From CAVUWL01 sp963700105 (GTDB taxonomy: Bacteria; Actinomycetota; Thermoleophilia; Solirubrobacterales; 70-9): a DNA stretch of 64,000 nucleotides. Under the pieces are notes generated by a model that saw nothing but the letters and a program-made list of their open reading frames with translations, searched no databases and was not told the origin of the DNA. Position numbers and translations under genes: made by a program. Within the stretch, counting starts at the first letter, position 1, and the number at the start of each line of letters is the position of its first letter. Of this stretch, positions 42,146-50,471 are shown piece by piece. Location: positions 124,001-188,000 of the forward strand of contig CAVOWL010000005.1 of NCBI GenBank assembly GCA_963700105.1, read 5' to 3'.

Positions 42146-42766
42146 GTGAAAGGCAAGTTCAAGCTGGTTGTTCTGGCCTCCGGCTCGGGCACCAACCTGC
42201 AGGCGATCCTCGACCAACTGCACGGTCGCGGCGGAATTGAGGTAGTCGGCGTTGGCTCCGACAAGGCCACGGCAATGGCCCTGCAGCGGGCGCGGGCGGC
42301 CGGAGTCGATACCGCGGTCTTCCCTCGCGATCGGTTTCCCGACCGCGAGGCGCGCGACGCTGCGATCGCGGAGTGGGCCGATGCAAAAGGCGCCGAGCTG
42401 ATCGTCCTCGCCGGCTACATGCAGCTGCTCTGCAAGGAATTCGTGCGTCGCTTTGCCAATCGCGTCATCAACATTCACCCGGCCCTGCTGCCCCAGTTTC
42501 CCGGCCTTGATGCGATCGGACAGGCGCTGGGCGCCGGCTCAGAGGTGACCGGCGTCACCGTTCACTTCGTCGATGAGGGGATCGATACCGGCCCGGTGAT
42601 CGTTCAGCGCGAGGTCGCCGTGCCCGCCGATCGCGATCGCGGCAAACTCGAGGAGGCGATCCACGCCGTCGAGCACGAGCTCTACCCGGAGGCGATCCGC
42701 ATGATCGCTGCGGGCCAGGTTAGGATCGGGGCGAGTGATCCACCGCTGGTGCTAACCGATGAGTGA
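42146..42766 (+). CDS. purN: Phosphoribosylglycinamide formyltransferase
   Basis: Transfers a formyl group from 10-formyl-THF to GAR. The 206 residues show VLASGSGTNLQAILD, NIHPALLPQFPGLDAIGQAL with the catalytic His, and GVTVHFVDEGIDTGPVIVQ with the Asp. GTG at 42146. The stop overlaps the purH ATG by eight bases. Confidence 0.96.
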   Translation: MKGKFKLVVLASGSGTNLQAILDQLHGRGGIEVVGVGSDKATAMALQRARAAGVDTAVFPRDRFPDREARDAAIAEWADAKGAELIVLAGYMQLLCKEFVRRFANRVINIHPALLPQFPGLDAIGQALGAGSEVTGVTVHFVDEGIDTGPVIVQREVAVPADRDRGKLEEAIHAVEHELYPEAIRMIAAGQVRIGASDPPLVLTDE

Positions 42767-44375
42767 GGCTGCCGCAGAAATTCGAGACGATCCCGTCACC
42801 GATGGCGCGGTCCGGGTACGGCGGGCGCTGATCTCAGTCTCCGATAAGACCGGCGTCGCAGACTTCGCCAGGGCGCTTGCTGGGCTCGGGGTGGAGCTGC
42901 TCTCGACCGGCGGCACCGCGAGCGCGCTGCGCGAGGCTGGTTTGGAGGTGACCGATGTCTCGGAGTTCACCGGCCAGGGCGAGATCCTCGGCGGCCGCGT
43001 CAAGACGCTTCACCCGCGCCTTCATGCAGCGCTTTTGGCGCGGCGCGAGGACCCAGAGCACATGGACACGCTGCGCCGCGAGGGAATCGAGCCGATCGAC
43101 TTGGTGTGCGTCAACCTCTATCCCTTCGAGCAGACCGTGGCCGGGCATGAGGTGGGAGCGGAGCTGGCAATTGAGAACATCGACATCGGCGGCCCGACGA
43201 TGATCCGCGCGGCGGCAAAGAACCACGCTGGCGTCGCGGTGATCGTCAAGCCGGAGTCCTATGACGCTGTCTGCGCCGAGCTGGAGGAGTCTGGAGGGGA
43301 GATCTCCGCCTCAACTCGTCATTGGCTGGCCAACGAGGCCTTCGCCCAGACCGCGCGCTATGACGCTGCGATAAGTCGCTGGTTCTCGACCCCCTATGAG
43401 GAATTCCCCGAGCACCTCGCGGTCGCCTATGAGAAGGTGCTCGACCTCGCCTACGGCGAGAACCCCCACCAGCGGGGGGCCCTCTACGCGGAGGCCGGAA
43501 TCCGCAGCCACGTGCTATCGAGGGTCTCGAAGCTTCACGGTCGGGCACTCTCCTTCAACAACGTGCTCGACCTCGACTCGGCGAGGCGACTGGTCGAGGA
43601 CTTCGAGCAGCCCGCCTGCGTGATCGTCAAGCACAACAACCCCTGTGGCGTGGCGCTCGGCGAGAGCGCTCTGAATGCCTATGAGAGGGCGCTCGCCTGT
43701 GACCCGATGTCGGCCTTCGGCGGCGTGATCGCCCTCAACCGAACGGTCGGCGTGGGCTTGGCCGAGGCGCTGAATCAGAACTTCGTCGAGGTCCTGATCG
43801 CACCAGGCTATGAGGACGGCGCACTTGACGTTCTGCAGCAAAAGGAGGCAATTCGGATTCTCTGCGAGGAGGAGCGCCGCAGCCGCGACCCCGGCGAACG
43901 CGACGTCAAACGAGTTCTTGGCGGCCTCTTGATTCAAGATCGCGATGGAGACCCTGAGCCTCGCGAGCTGATGGAGGTGGTGACCAGCACCGAACCCAGC
44001 GAGCAGCAGTGGGACGACCTGCTCTTTGCCTGGACGGTCGTTCGCCACGTTCGCTCCAACGCAATTGTGATCGCCAAGGACGGCGCCACGCTGGGGATCG
44101 GGGCCGGACAGATGAGCCGCGTGGACTCGGTTCGACTCGCGGTTGAGAAGTGCCGCCAGGCTCGCGGGGAGCAGGCCACCGAGCTGCTCTTGGATTCAGC
44201 GCTCGCCTCCGATGCCTATTTCCCCTTTGCCGACGGCCCTCAACTTGCCATCGAGGCAGGGACAAGCACCGTGATCCAACCGGGCGGCTCCAAGCGAGAT
44301 GGCCTCGTGATCGAGGCCTGCGAGGACGCCGGCGTGGCGATGGTGTTCACCAAGCACCGCCACTTTCGCCACTGA
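42759..44375 (+). CDS. purH: Bifunctional AICAR transformylase/IMP cyclohydrolase
   Basis: Performs the last two steps to IMP. At 538 residues it has an N-terminal IMP cyclohydrolase domain (RRALISVSDKTGVADFARAL) and a C-terminal AICAR formyltransferase domain. Signatures are KHNNPCGVALGE and the end PGGSKRDGLVIEACEDAG. It is the last gene of purF-purN-purH, followed by a strong terminator. Confidence 0.97.
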   Translation: MSEAAAEIRDDPVTDGAVRVRRALISVSDKTGVADFARALAGLGVELLSTGGTASALREAGLEVTDVSEFTGQGEILGGRVKTLHPRLHAALLARREDPEHMDTLRREGIEPIDLVCVNLYPFEQTVAGHEVGAELAIENIDIGGPTMIRAAAKNHAGVAVIVKPESYDAVCAELEESGGEISASTRHWLANEAFAQTARYDAAISRWFSTPYEEFPEHLAVAYEKVLDLAYGENPHQRGALYAEAGIRSHVLSRVSKLHGRALSFNNVLDLDSARRLVEDFEQPACVIVKHNNPCGVALGESALNAYERALACDPMSAFGGVIALNRTVGVGLAEALNQNFVEVLIAPGYEDGALDVLQQKEAIRILCEEERRSRDPGERDVKRVLGGLLIQDRDGDPEPRELMEVVTSTEPSEQQWDDLLFAWTVVRHVRSNAIVIAKDGATLGIGAGQMSRVDSVRLAVEKCRQARGEQATELLLDSALASDAYFPFADGPQLAIEAGTSTVIQPGGSKRDGLVIEACEDAGVAMVFTKHRHFRH

Positions 44376-44443
44376 GGCGAGCGGCCCGCAACTCGCGGCG
44401 GGATTTGGGGCGGCTCGCCCAGGGTCGAGCGGGAGATGCCAGA

Positions 44444-44463
44444 GCGGGAGCCTCCCGCATTTT
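44444..44463 (+). terminator. Intrinsic terminator after purH
   Basis: GCGGGA and TCCCGC form a 6-bp GC stem with a three-base loop, directly followed by ATTTT. It stands between the convergent ends of purH and the metalloprotease gene. The T-run favours the plus strand. Confidence 0.7.
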
Positions 44464-44469
44464 GGCTGG

Positions 44470-47400
44470 CTAATGCCTCTTTACCACAGCCGCAATTGGG
44501 GTCTTCACGCCGCCTGCCGTCACCGCCAGATGGAGTAGGAACGGCCCGCCGCCTTTGATCGGCAGGCTCAGCTTTCTCCTTTTCGGGCCTAGACTGAACC
44601 TCCGCTTGTCAACGGTGAGCGTCGCCTGAACTGCGGAGCGCACATGCAAGGCGACTTTGCGCGCGCTCAGCGCCACACTTTTGGGAATGGCCAGCTGCAA
44701 GTAGGGAAGCTGGACCTGGCTCACATTGACTGCCACGCGCGCGGTCGCAGTGCCCCCGCCGTCGCGGGCGATGAGGCGGATGTGATTCTTACCAGGTGGC
44801 AAGGGTCCGGCGCTGATCATTGATCCGCTACCAAGCGCAAATGGGCCGTCAAACCAGCGCAGGCTGCCTCCCCCCAGCTCACGGGGCAGCTGATCGAAGG
44901 CCTGCCCCTGAAGCTGGAGACGGGCGTCGCCCGGGATGCTCGCCAGCGTCTTTGCGATCGTCACCTCGGGTGGCGCACCGAGTACGGTGAAGCGGGAAGA
45001 GACCGCCACCGACTCGTTAAAGCCGTCGTTGACGCGGACCCGAACCCGAGCTGAGCGCGAGCCGTCCAGATCGGAGCCGGGCAGGGAGGCACGGCCGGTG
45101 CTGGGGCCGATGAAGACCGTCTTCCAGCTGCGCCCGTCGTTAGTTGAATAGTCGATTGATGCGGTCAGTGACTCGTGATCGGGGTTGGTCGCGCGCCAGC
45201 TCACGATCACCTTTCGTCTTCCGCCGACTCGCGCTCCGGGGTGCGGTGCGAGGATCCGCAGGCGGGGCGAATGTGGGGGGCGTTTGCGGCTGGCGATCAT
45301 GGCCCCTTTTGAGGTCACCTCGACGCTGTCAACCCCGGCGGCGGGAACTTCGGCCGAGAGGCCATAAACCGGGCCCGCGTCTTCGTGACCATAGCTATCT
45401 GCCATCTGAGTTGTCGCAATCACCTGGCCCTGTTTTCCACGCGCGGTAAGCGTGTAGCTCGAATCGCCGTGCGGAATCGGTGGGCCGATCTGGGGGCCGA
45501 CGCTCGTGAGGCCGAAGCCCGCGTTGCTGCCGTAGCCGATCACCCGCAGGCGGCGCGGGTTAAGGGAAGCACTCGCGACGTGTGAGGCTCGTCGACTGGG
45601 GGTCGAAGCCGAGGTAGATGTACCCTCGTTGCGCGATGCAGCGTGGAGTGAGGAAGCTGATCCAGAGGAACTGGCAAACTTGTCGAAGTTATGAAAGACC
45701 GCTTCCCAGTTGACCGGCGAGACCCAGCTCGCAGCATCACCTCCGCCGTTCGGCGAGCAGTAGGACATGAAGTCAAAGTTTTCAGGAGCGTTAACTCCGT
45801 CGGCGATGATCTGGTAGGGCTCTGAGCTCATATCGAGGCCGATGCCGAGGAGCTGACCGAAGCCTTCTTCGTCGGGCGATCCGACGTCTGGGCTGGTAAT
45901 TCCAAGTTTGGCCTTCTCGGAGTCATGCGTCTCACCCGGTTTCAGCGGCCAGGGCACCCCTTCCTGGCCACCCGTTCCACCACCGCATTCGATGCTCGCG
46001 TGCTTTAGCCCGAACATGTGAAACAGCTCATGTGCCACGGCAGTAAGGGGCCGGTCGGCGCCACCGTTTGCTGGGTTGAAGAGGGACGCGGCGTAGCCGT
46101 CAAAGTAGTTGTACTCGACGCCGCCGATTCCTTCTGGCGCGATGCCGTAGGCGCCGAATCCGGGATCACCGATATTCGAGGCCATTTCGTTGACCCGAGA
46201 GGCGGCCTTCTCGGTCTTGCTGAGCCCCTTTTCTATCGAGTTGGCGATGTCGCTGATGTCGATCACCCCCTGGTAGGGGAACACCGTGAACCCTTCATCG
46301 GGACTGCGGGGATTCCAGCCTGAATCGGCCAGCGGTGAGACCAGCTTCGCACTGGCAAACGCGACGCTGGAGGGGACCGGGAGATTACCGTTCACGCTCA
46401 GGGCGACGGGAAAAAGTTCGACGCTCTGCGTCGACTCAAAGCTGACCCCGTTCTCGGTGAAGCTGTTGTTGGCCTGGCAGGCGGGCGATGAACATTCGGG
46501 CCTTCGTTCCGGTCCGGGAAAGCCGGGTTCCTGAAAGACGTGGCCGACAAGTTGGATGCTTCCGGCTTCCGTCCAGGATTGCGGCAACGTGAAGGTATAG
46601 GCATTGGCTTCGCTCTTACGCTCAGGTTCCAGCACCGGGGCGGGATCGGACTCCTGAATGCTTTGCAGTTTTGCGGGACCGAAGTCAGGGTAGAGCGGGC
46701 TGCCCGGCAGTTGTCTGCCTTCGCGAGAGCCAACCAGCTGCGCGCCCACGTCGGGGATTCCGCTGCCGATGCCGCCATGGGCATCGGCGTAGAAGCGGAC
46801 CGCCGTCTGCTTGTGTGCAACGAGGCTGACGCCGCTGTAGTTGCCGACCGATTCGCCACCGCTCGGCACGAGGGGGCCTTCTCGCTGAATTCCCTGGGTG
46901 ACTTCGAGTCCCTGCGCGCGTAGGTCGAAGTTGCCCACCACGGAGACCGGGATCGTGACCGAGTGCTGCTTTAATCCCGCGGTTGGGCTGGGTGTGCCGG
47001 TGATGGTGACCGGGACTTCGGAGAATGGCTGCGCGTTGGCGGCCGACGTCAGCGTCAAGGTGAGCGAGCTGCCGTCAGGGCCGCTGGAGGGGTTGGGGGT
47101 AACGCTGGCCTTCACTCCGATTGGTTCGCCACTGACGCTGAACGAGATCGGACCGGCTGATGTCGAGTTGCGGCGCAGGGTCAAGGGCACGCCTACCGAA
47201 TTGCCCGGGGTGAGTGTGGGGCCGACGCTCGGCGCGGAGAGCCCGAAATCGGGGGGAATCGTGCTGGGGACTGCTTCGAAACTCAGGTCATCGATCGCGA
47301 CTGGGCAATAGGTATTTAGGTTGCTGCTGATCTGGAAGTAGCTGATTTCCGATTCAGCATCAGAGATCGACGCATCGGTATTGACACCCAGGCCTTTCAT

Positions 47401-47889
47401 GCTGACCGTGTCGGTGGCACCGGGGACCGGGTTTCCGGCGAGGTCGAATCCCTGCAATTTAACTTCCTGAGTGTCCGCCAATAACTCCGGGTAAATGTTG
47501 CCGACGAACAGGTTCACGTAGTTACGCGGAACCGAGAAGCGTCCCCAAAGTTCAGCATGGGGGAACTCGCCGCCGCATCCCTGGCTGATATTCAGAACAT
47601 TGGGAGAGGAATGCGCCTGACCGGCGGGTGGGACTTCGGTGAATGGATGCAGTTCGGCGGGACCGCTTGGCCGCTGATCGAAGCTGACGCCCTCCGCGCT
47701 GTACTGATTGGTAATGGTCGTATGCGCGGGCTGATCATCGAAGTTGATAACCGTTTCCGCAGCGTAGGCATTGGCGGCAAATACGAGCCCGCCTACCGTA
47801 ATCACAAGCCCGACCGCGCACCGCACTCCCAAGAGGCTCAGATCCTCAATGAATGACTTCCTTGCTCTCTCTGTGTAGCTGGACCGCAT
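44470..47889 (-). CDS. Large secreted metzincin-type zinc metalloprotease
   Basis: A 1139-residue exported protein. A signal segment (about 20-44, LVITVGGLVFAANAYA) is followed by a beta-rich domain (about 45-220) and Ig-like regions (to about 345). In the middle is HELFHMFGLKH, a perfect HExxHxxGxxH motif (His620, Glu621, His624, His630). FDFMSYC with Met708 follows as a Met-turn. These two elements define metzincin zinc proteases. The rest to the C-terminus is several beta-sandwich-like segments with no membrane anchor. No catalytic propeptide switch (Cys) is evident. No immunity or secretion neighbour gives its substrate. The start is ATG 47889. Confidence 0.85.
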   Translation of the reverse strand: MRSSYTERARKSFIEDLSLLGVRCAVGLVITVGGLVFAANAYAAETVINFDDQPAHTTITNQYSAEGVSFDQRPSGPAELHPFTEVPPAGQAHSSPNVLNISQGCGGEFPHAELWGRFSVPRNYVNLFVGNIYPELLADTQEVKLQGFDLAGNPVPGATDTVSMKGLGVNTDASISDAESEISYFQISSNLNTYCPVAIDDLSFEAVPSTIPPDFGLSAPSVGPTLTPGNSVGVPLTLRRNSTSAGPISFSVSGEPIGVKASVTPNPSSGPDGSSLTLTLTSAANAQPFSEVPVTITGTPSPTAGLKQHSVTIPVSVVGNFDLRAQGLEVTQGIQREGPLVPSGGESVGNYSGVSLVAHKQTAVRFYADAHGGIGSGIPDVGAQLVGSREGRQLPGSPLYPDFGPAKLQSIQESDPAPVLEPERKSEANAYTFTLPQSWTEAGSIQLVGHVFQEPGFPGPERRPECSSPACQANNSFTENGVSFESTQSVELFPVALSVNGNLPVPSSVAFASAKLVSPLADSGWNPRSPDEGFTVFPYQGVIDISDIANSIEKGLSKTEKAASRVNEMASNIGDPGFGAYGIAPEGIGGVEYNYFDGYAASLFNPANGGADRPLTAVAHELFHMFGLKHASIECGGGTGGQEGVPWPLKPGETHDSEKAKLGITSPDVGSPDEEGFGQLLGIGLDMSSEPYQIIADGVNAPENFDFMSYCSPNGGGDAASWVSPVNWEAVFHNFDKFASSSGSASSLHAASRNEGTSTSASTPSRRASHVASASLNPRRLRVIGYGSNAGFGLTSVGPQIGPPIPHGDSSYTLTARGKQGQVIATTQMADSYGHEDAGPVYGLSAEVPAAGVDSVEVTSKGAMIASRKRPPHSPRLRILAPHPGARVGGRRKVIVSWRATNPDHESLTASIDYSTNDGRSWKTVFIGPSTGRASLPGSDLDGSRSARVRVRVNDGFNESVAVSSRFTVLGAPPEVTIAKTLASIPGDARLQLQGQAFDQLPRELGGGSLRWFDGPFALGSGSMISAGPLPPGKNHIRLIARDGGGTATARVAVNVSQVQLPYLQLAIPKSVALSARKVALHVRSAVQATLTVDKRRFSLGPKRRKLSLPIKGGGPFLLHLAVTAGGVKTPIAAVVKRH

Positions 47890-48121
47890 CAGCTTCGACT
47901 CGCCGATCGTAATCGCATGCAGCTTCGGGGGATAGCCCTCGTTGGACGTAAATTGCAGAGACCGCGCCGCCAGCCATCGCCCTGGAGGCGGCTCACATTC
48001 ATCGCTGGGAGCCGGCCCGTGGGTGCCCAGACCGTTCCTTCAAATGCCAGAAACGCGGCCGGCGCGGCGTTGGCGCCCGGTCCGCGTCAATCATCTAGTT
48101 CGGGAGACCGGTCTGAAGCTA

Positions 48122-48195
48122 TACCCCCGGCGGGATTCGAACCCGCGCCGCGCGGCTTAAAAGGCCGCCGCTCTAACCAACTGAGCTACGGGGGC
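48122..48195 (-). tRNA. tRNA-Lys (TTT anticodon)
   Basis: A complete 74-base cloverleaf on the minus strand, ending in discriminator A without an encoded CCA: acceptor GCCCCCG / CGGGGGT, D-arm GCTC...GAGC, anticodon stem GCGGC with loop CTTTTAA (anticodon TTT) and T-arm GCGGG TTCGAAT CCCGC. The first acceptor pair is a G-U wobble, G1:U72. It decodes AAA/AAG. Confidence 0.96.
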
Positions 48196-48212
48196 GCAGT
48201 GCCCATCGTAGG

Positions 48213-49187
48213 TCAAGACAGTTCGGGAAGGCCCTCCTGGACGGTTGAGGCCTGAGCGTGGGTGCGCCTCGGGATGCGCCCCGCCCCGCGTGCGGCATGG
48301 CCGGCCTCAACGCCGCGGCGGATCGCCATCGCCATCGCTACGGGGTCCTGGGCAGCGAAGATCGAGCTGGCCGCCATGACCGCATCGCAGCCCAGCTCCA
48401 TCGCCAGCGCCGCGTCGGAGGCGGTGCCGATCCCGGCGTCGAGGATGACTGGTATCCCGGCTCGCTCGGCGATGATCGCGATGTTGTAGGGGTTACGAAT
48501 ACCGGCACCCGAGCCGATCGGTGAACCCAAGGGCATCACGGCGGCGCAACCGGCCTGCTCGAGGCGGCGGGCGAGGATCGGGTCATCGTTTGTGTAGGGG
48601 AGCACCGTGAAACCTTCACCGACCAGGGCCTCGGCGGCGTCGAGGAGCTCGACGGCATCGGGATAAAGGGTGCGATCGTCGCCGATCACCTCCAGCTTGA
48701 TCCAGTCGGTTCCGAACGCCTCACGGGCCAGATGCGCGGTGCGAACGGCATCGCGAGCCGTGTAGCAGCCGGCGGTGTTGGGCAGGGCGAAGAGGCCGAG
48801 GCGATCGATCACCTCGATCACCGATCCCTCAGCTTGAGGGTCGATCCTGCGCAGGGCGATCGTGACGATCTCCGCGGCCGAGGCAGCCAGCGCCTGCTCC
48901 ATCTGATCGAGCGAGCGAAAGCCCCCGGTTCCGGCGATCAGCCGCGAGGAGAATCCGCGGCCCCCCAGCACCCAATCCGCGGCGCCCCCCTGGATCGCGG
49001 CGAGGACCTCGACCTTTTGGCCCTCGCCCAACTCGGTTTGGGCCCACTCGCGCCGGGGCATTACCTCGCCGTCAAGCGCCACTGCGATTCCGCGAGGTGC
49101 CGCCGCCCCGAGGGCCTCGCCAACGAGGACCTCAAGAGTCGTGCCACTTGGCAGGTCTCGCGGGCGACCGTTCAGTTCAATCCTCAT
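48213..49187 (-). CDS. thiSG: ThiS-ThiG fusion (thiazole synthase with sulfur carrier domain)
   Basis: This 324-residue protein joins two steps of thiazole synthesis. Residues 1-68 are ThiS: a ubiquitin-like MRIELNGRPRDLPSGTTLE start ending in GG (67-68). ThiG follows at once: WVLGGRGFSSRLIAGTGGF (72-90), the Schiff-base Lys164 in DWIKLEVIGD, and the phosphate-binding IGSGAGIRNPYNIAII and ILDAGIGTASDAALAMELG. Free ThiS needs its C-terminal Gly for adenylation, but here it is internal. No thiF, thiH or thiazole kinase is in the window. Its ATG overlaps the thiO stop by four bases. Confidence 0.95.
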   Translation of the reverse strand: MRIELNGRPRDLPSGTTLEVLVGEALGAAAPRGIAVALDGEVMPRREWAQTELGEGQKVEVLAAIQGGAADWVLGGRGFSSRLIAGTGGFRSLDQMEQALAASAAEIVTIALRRIDPQAEGSVIEVIDRLGLFALPNTAGCYTARDAVRTAHLAREAFGTDWIKLEVIGDDRTLYPDAVELLDAAEALVGEGFTVLPYTNDDPILARRLEQAGCAAVMPLGSPIGSGAGIRNPYNIAIIAERAGIPVILDAGIGTASDAALAMELGCDAVMAASSIFAAQDPVAMAMAIRRGVEAGHAARGAGRIPRRTHAQASTVQEGLPELS

Positions 49188-50338
49188 CGGCTCACCGCGG
49201 TCCTAACTGCGGCAAATCGCCTCGGGTCGGCCGCGGCCATCCCCGGCGAAAGGCAGCCGCCTTCTGCAAGCTCCGCCACGGCGGAGGCGGTCAGCGGGGC
49301 CAGCAGGACGCCGTTGCGGTAGTGACCGGTGGCGAGGAAGAGGCCATCGAGGGCGCCGGCGCCGACGATGGGCAGATTGTCGGGGCTGGCGGGACGAAGT
49401 CCCGCAGCGGCCTCGACCAGCTCCATCTCGGCGACATCTGGAAGCAGCCGGTAAGCCTCGCGCAGGAGATGATGGACACCGCCCGCCGTGACCGTGGTCT
49501 CAAACCCGCGCTCCTCGACCGTTGCGCCAACGATTAGACGGCCGTCATCGCGCGGCACCAGATAGACCTGCTCGGAGGCTAGGATCCGGGTGCACGGCGC
49601 GCTCTGATCCGGCGCGCGCAGCTCGAGAATCTGGCCCTTCACGGGGCGAACCGGTGGCCGCAAGTGACGTGGGAGCCAGCCTGGGGCCCCCGCCCAGGCA
49701 CCGGTTGCAAGGACGAGTGTCTGGCTGAGGAGCTCCTCACCCCCGACCATCCGCACCCCGACCAGGCGCTCGCCGAGTGTGATCGGCTCCTTCAGAGTCG
49801 CCCCGCTCCGCACCTCTGTTCCCTGGGCGCCGAGCGCCGCCAAGAGCGCCGAGCTCAGGGCGCGCGGGTCGACCGTGGCCTCAGCCGGGGCGTGCACTCC
49901 GCCGCTTAGGGATGGAGTCAGGGCGGGCTCCAGCTCACGGCAGCGACGTGGTGGGAGCCACTCCGCACCGAGACCGAGCGAGCGCTGCAGGTCGTGGATT
50001 CGACGCAGAGCCGTCGCCTCGTCGCGGTCAAGGGCGATATGCAGCGCGCCGCGGCGCGCGTAGCCCGCCTCGGCGCCACTGGAGCGCTCAAGTGCTGCGA
50101 TGAAATCCGGGTAGAGCTCGGCCGAGGCGAGGGTCATCTCCAAAAGCTCGGGCTCGCCGAAGGCCAGCTCACCGACCGGGGCGAGCATCCCGGCAGCGAC
50201 CCGCGTAGCACCCGCCGGCGGATCGGCGCGGTCGAGGATGAGGACCCGTCCTCCACGCTGCCCGATTCGCCATGCGCAGGAGAGCCCGATGATTCCGGCC
50301 CCAACCACAATCGCGTCGTAACTTCGCTTTCCAGTCAA
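49184..50338 (-). CDS. thiO: Glycine oxidase ThiO
   Basis: FAD enzyme oxidising glycine to the dehydroglycine used by ThiG. About 384 residues with the FAD motif AIVVGAGIIGLSCAWRIG, RVAAGMLAPVGE, GVHAPAEATVDPRALSSALL and the C-terminal GHYRNGVLLAPLTA. TTG at 50338 is favoured over ATG at 50356: GGAGG lies 5 bases upstream of the TTG, and the family begins at SYDAIVVGAG. The ATG lies inside the TPP aptamer. The gene is followed by thiSG and is under riboswitch control. Confidence 0.94.
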   Translation of the reverse strand: MTGKRSYDAIVVGAGIIGLSCAWRIGQRGGRVLILDRADPPAGATRVAAGMLAPVGELAFGEPELLEMTLASAELYPDFIAALERSSGAEAGYARRGALHIALDRDEATALRRIHDLQRSLGLGAEWLPPRRCRELEPALTPSLSGGVHAPAEATVDPRALSSALLAALGAQGTEVRSGATLKEPITLGERLVGVRMVGGEELLSQTLVLATGAWAGAPGWLPRHLRPPVRPVKGQILELRAPDQSAPCTRILASEQVYLVPRDDGRLIVGATVEERGFETTVTAGGVHHLLREAYRLLPDVAEMELVEAAAGLRPASPDNLPIVGAGALDGLFLATGHYRNGVLLAPLTASAVAELAEGGCLSPGMAAADPRRFAAVRTAVSR

Positions 50339-50340
50339 GC

Positions 50341-50426
50341 TTGCCTCCGCCGGCATTACCCGGATCAGGTCGAGACGGTCGGTGACCTTGGTGCCACCCT
50401 CTCAGCCTCTTCGGCTCCCGTACAAC
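50341..50426 (-). promoter_or_regulatory. TPP (THI-box) riboswitch
   Basis: The minus strand carries the diagnostic THI-box blocks in order: GGGAGCC, GGCTGAGAGGGTGGCACC, then CTGATCCGGGTAATGCC and GCGGAGG. These are the pyrimidine- and pyrophosphate-sensing parts of the TPP aptamer. It lies directly upstream of thiO. No separate terminator hairpin follows, so control is probably by hiding the ribosome-binding site. Confidence 0.95.
50344..50348 (-). promoter_or_regulatory. thiO Shine-Dalgarno embedded in the riboswitch
   Basis: GGAGG on the minus strand, 5 bases before the TTG start of thiO, is the last conserved block of the THI box itself. Ligand-stabilised folding of the aptamer 3' strand would hide it from the ribosome. 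This is an inference from sequence position. Confidence 0.7.
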
Positions 50427-50471
50427 ACCGATGCTACCCCCCTCGGGGTCTTTCCAAGCCATAATCGGACA

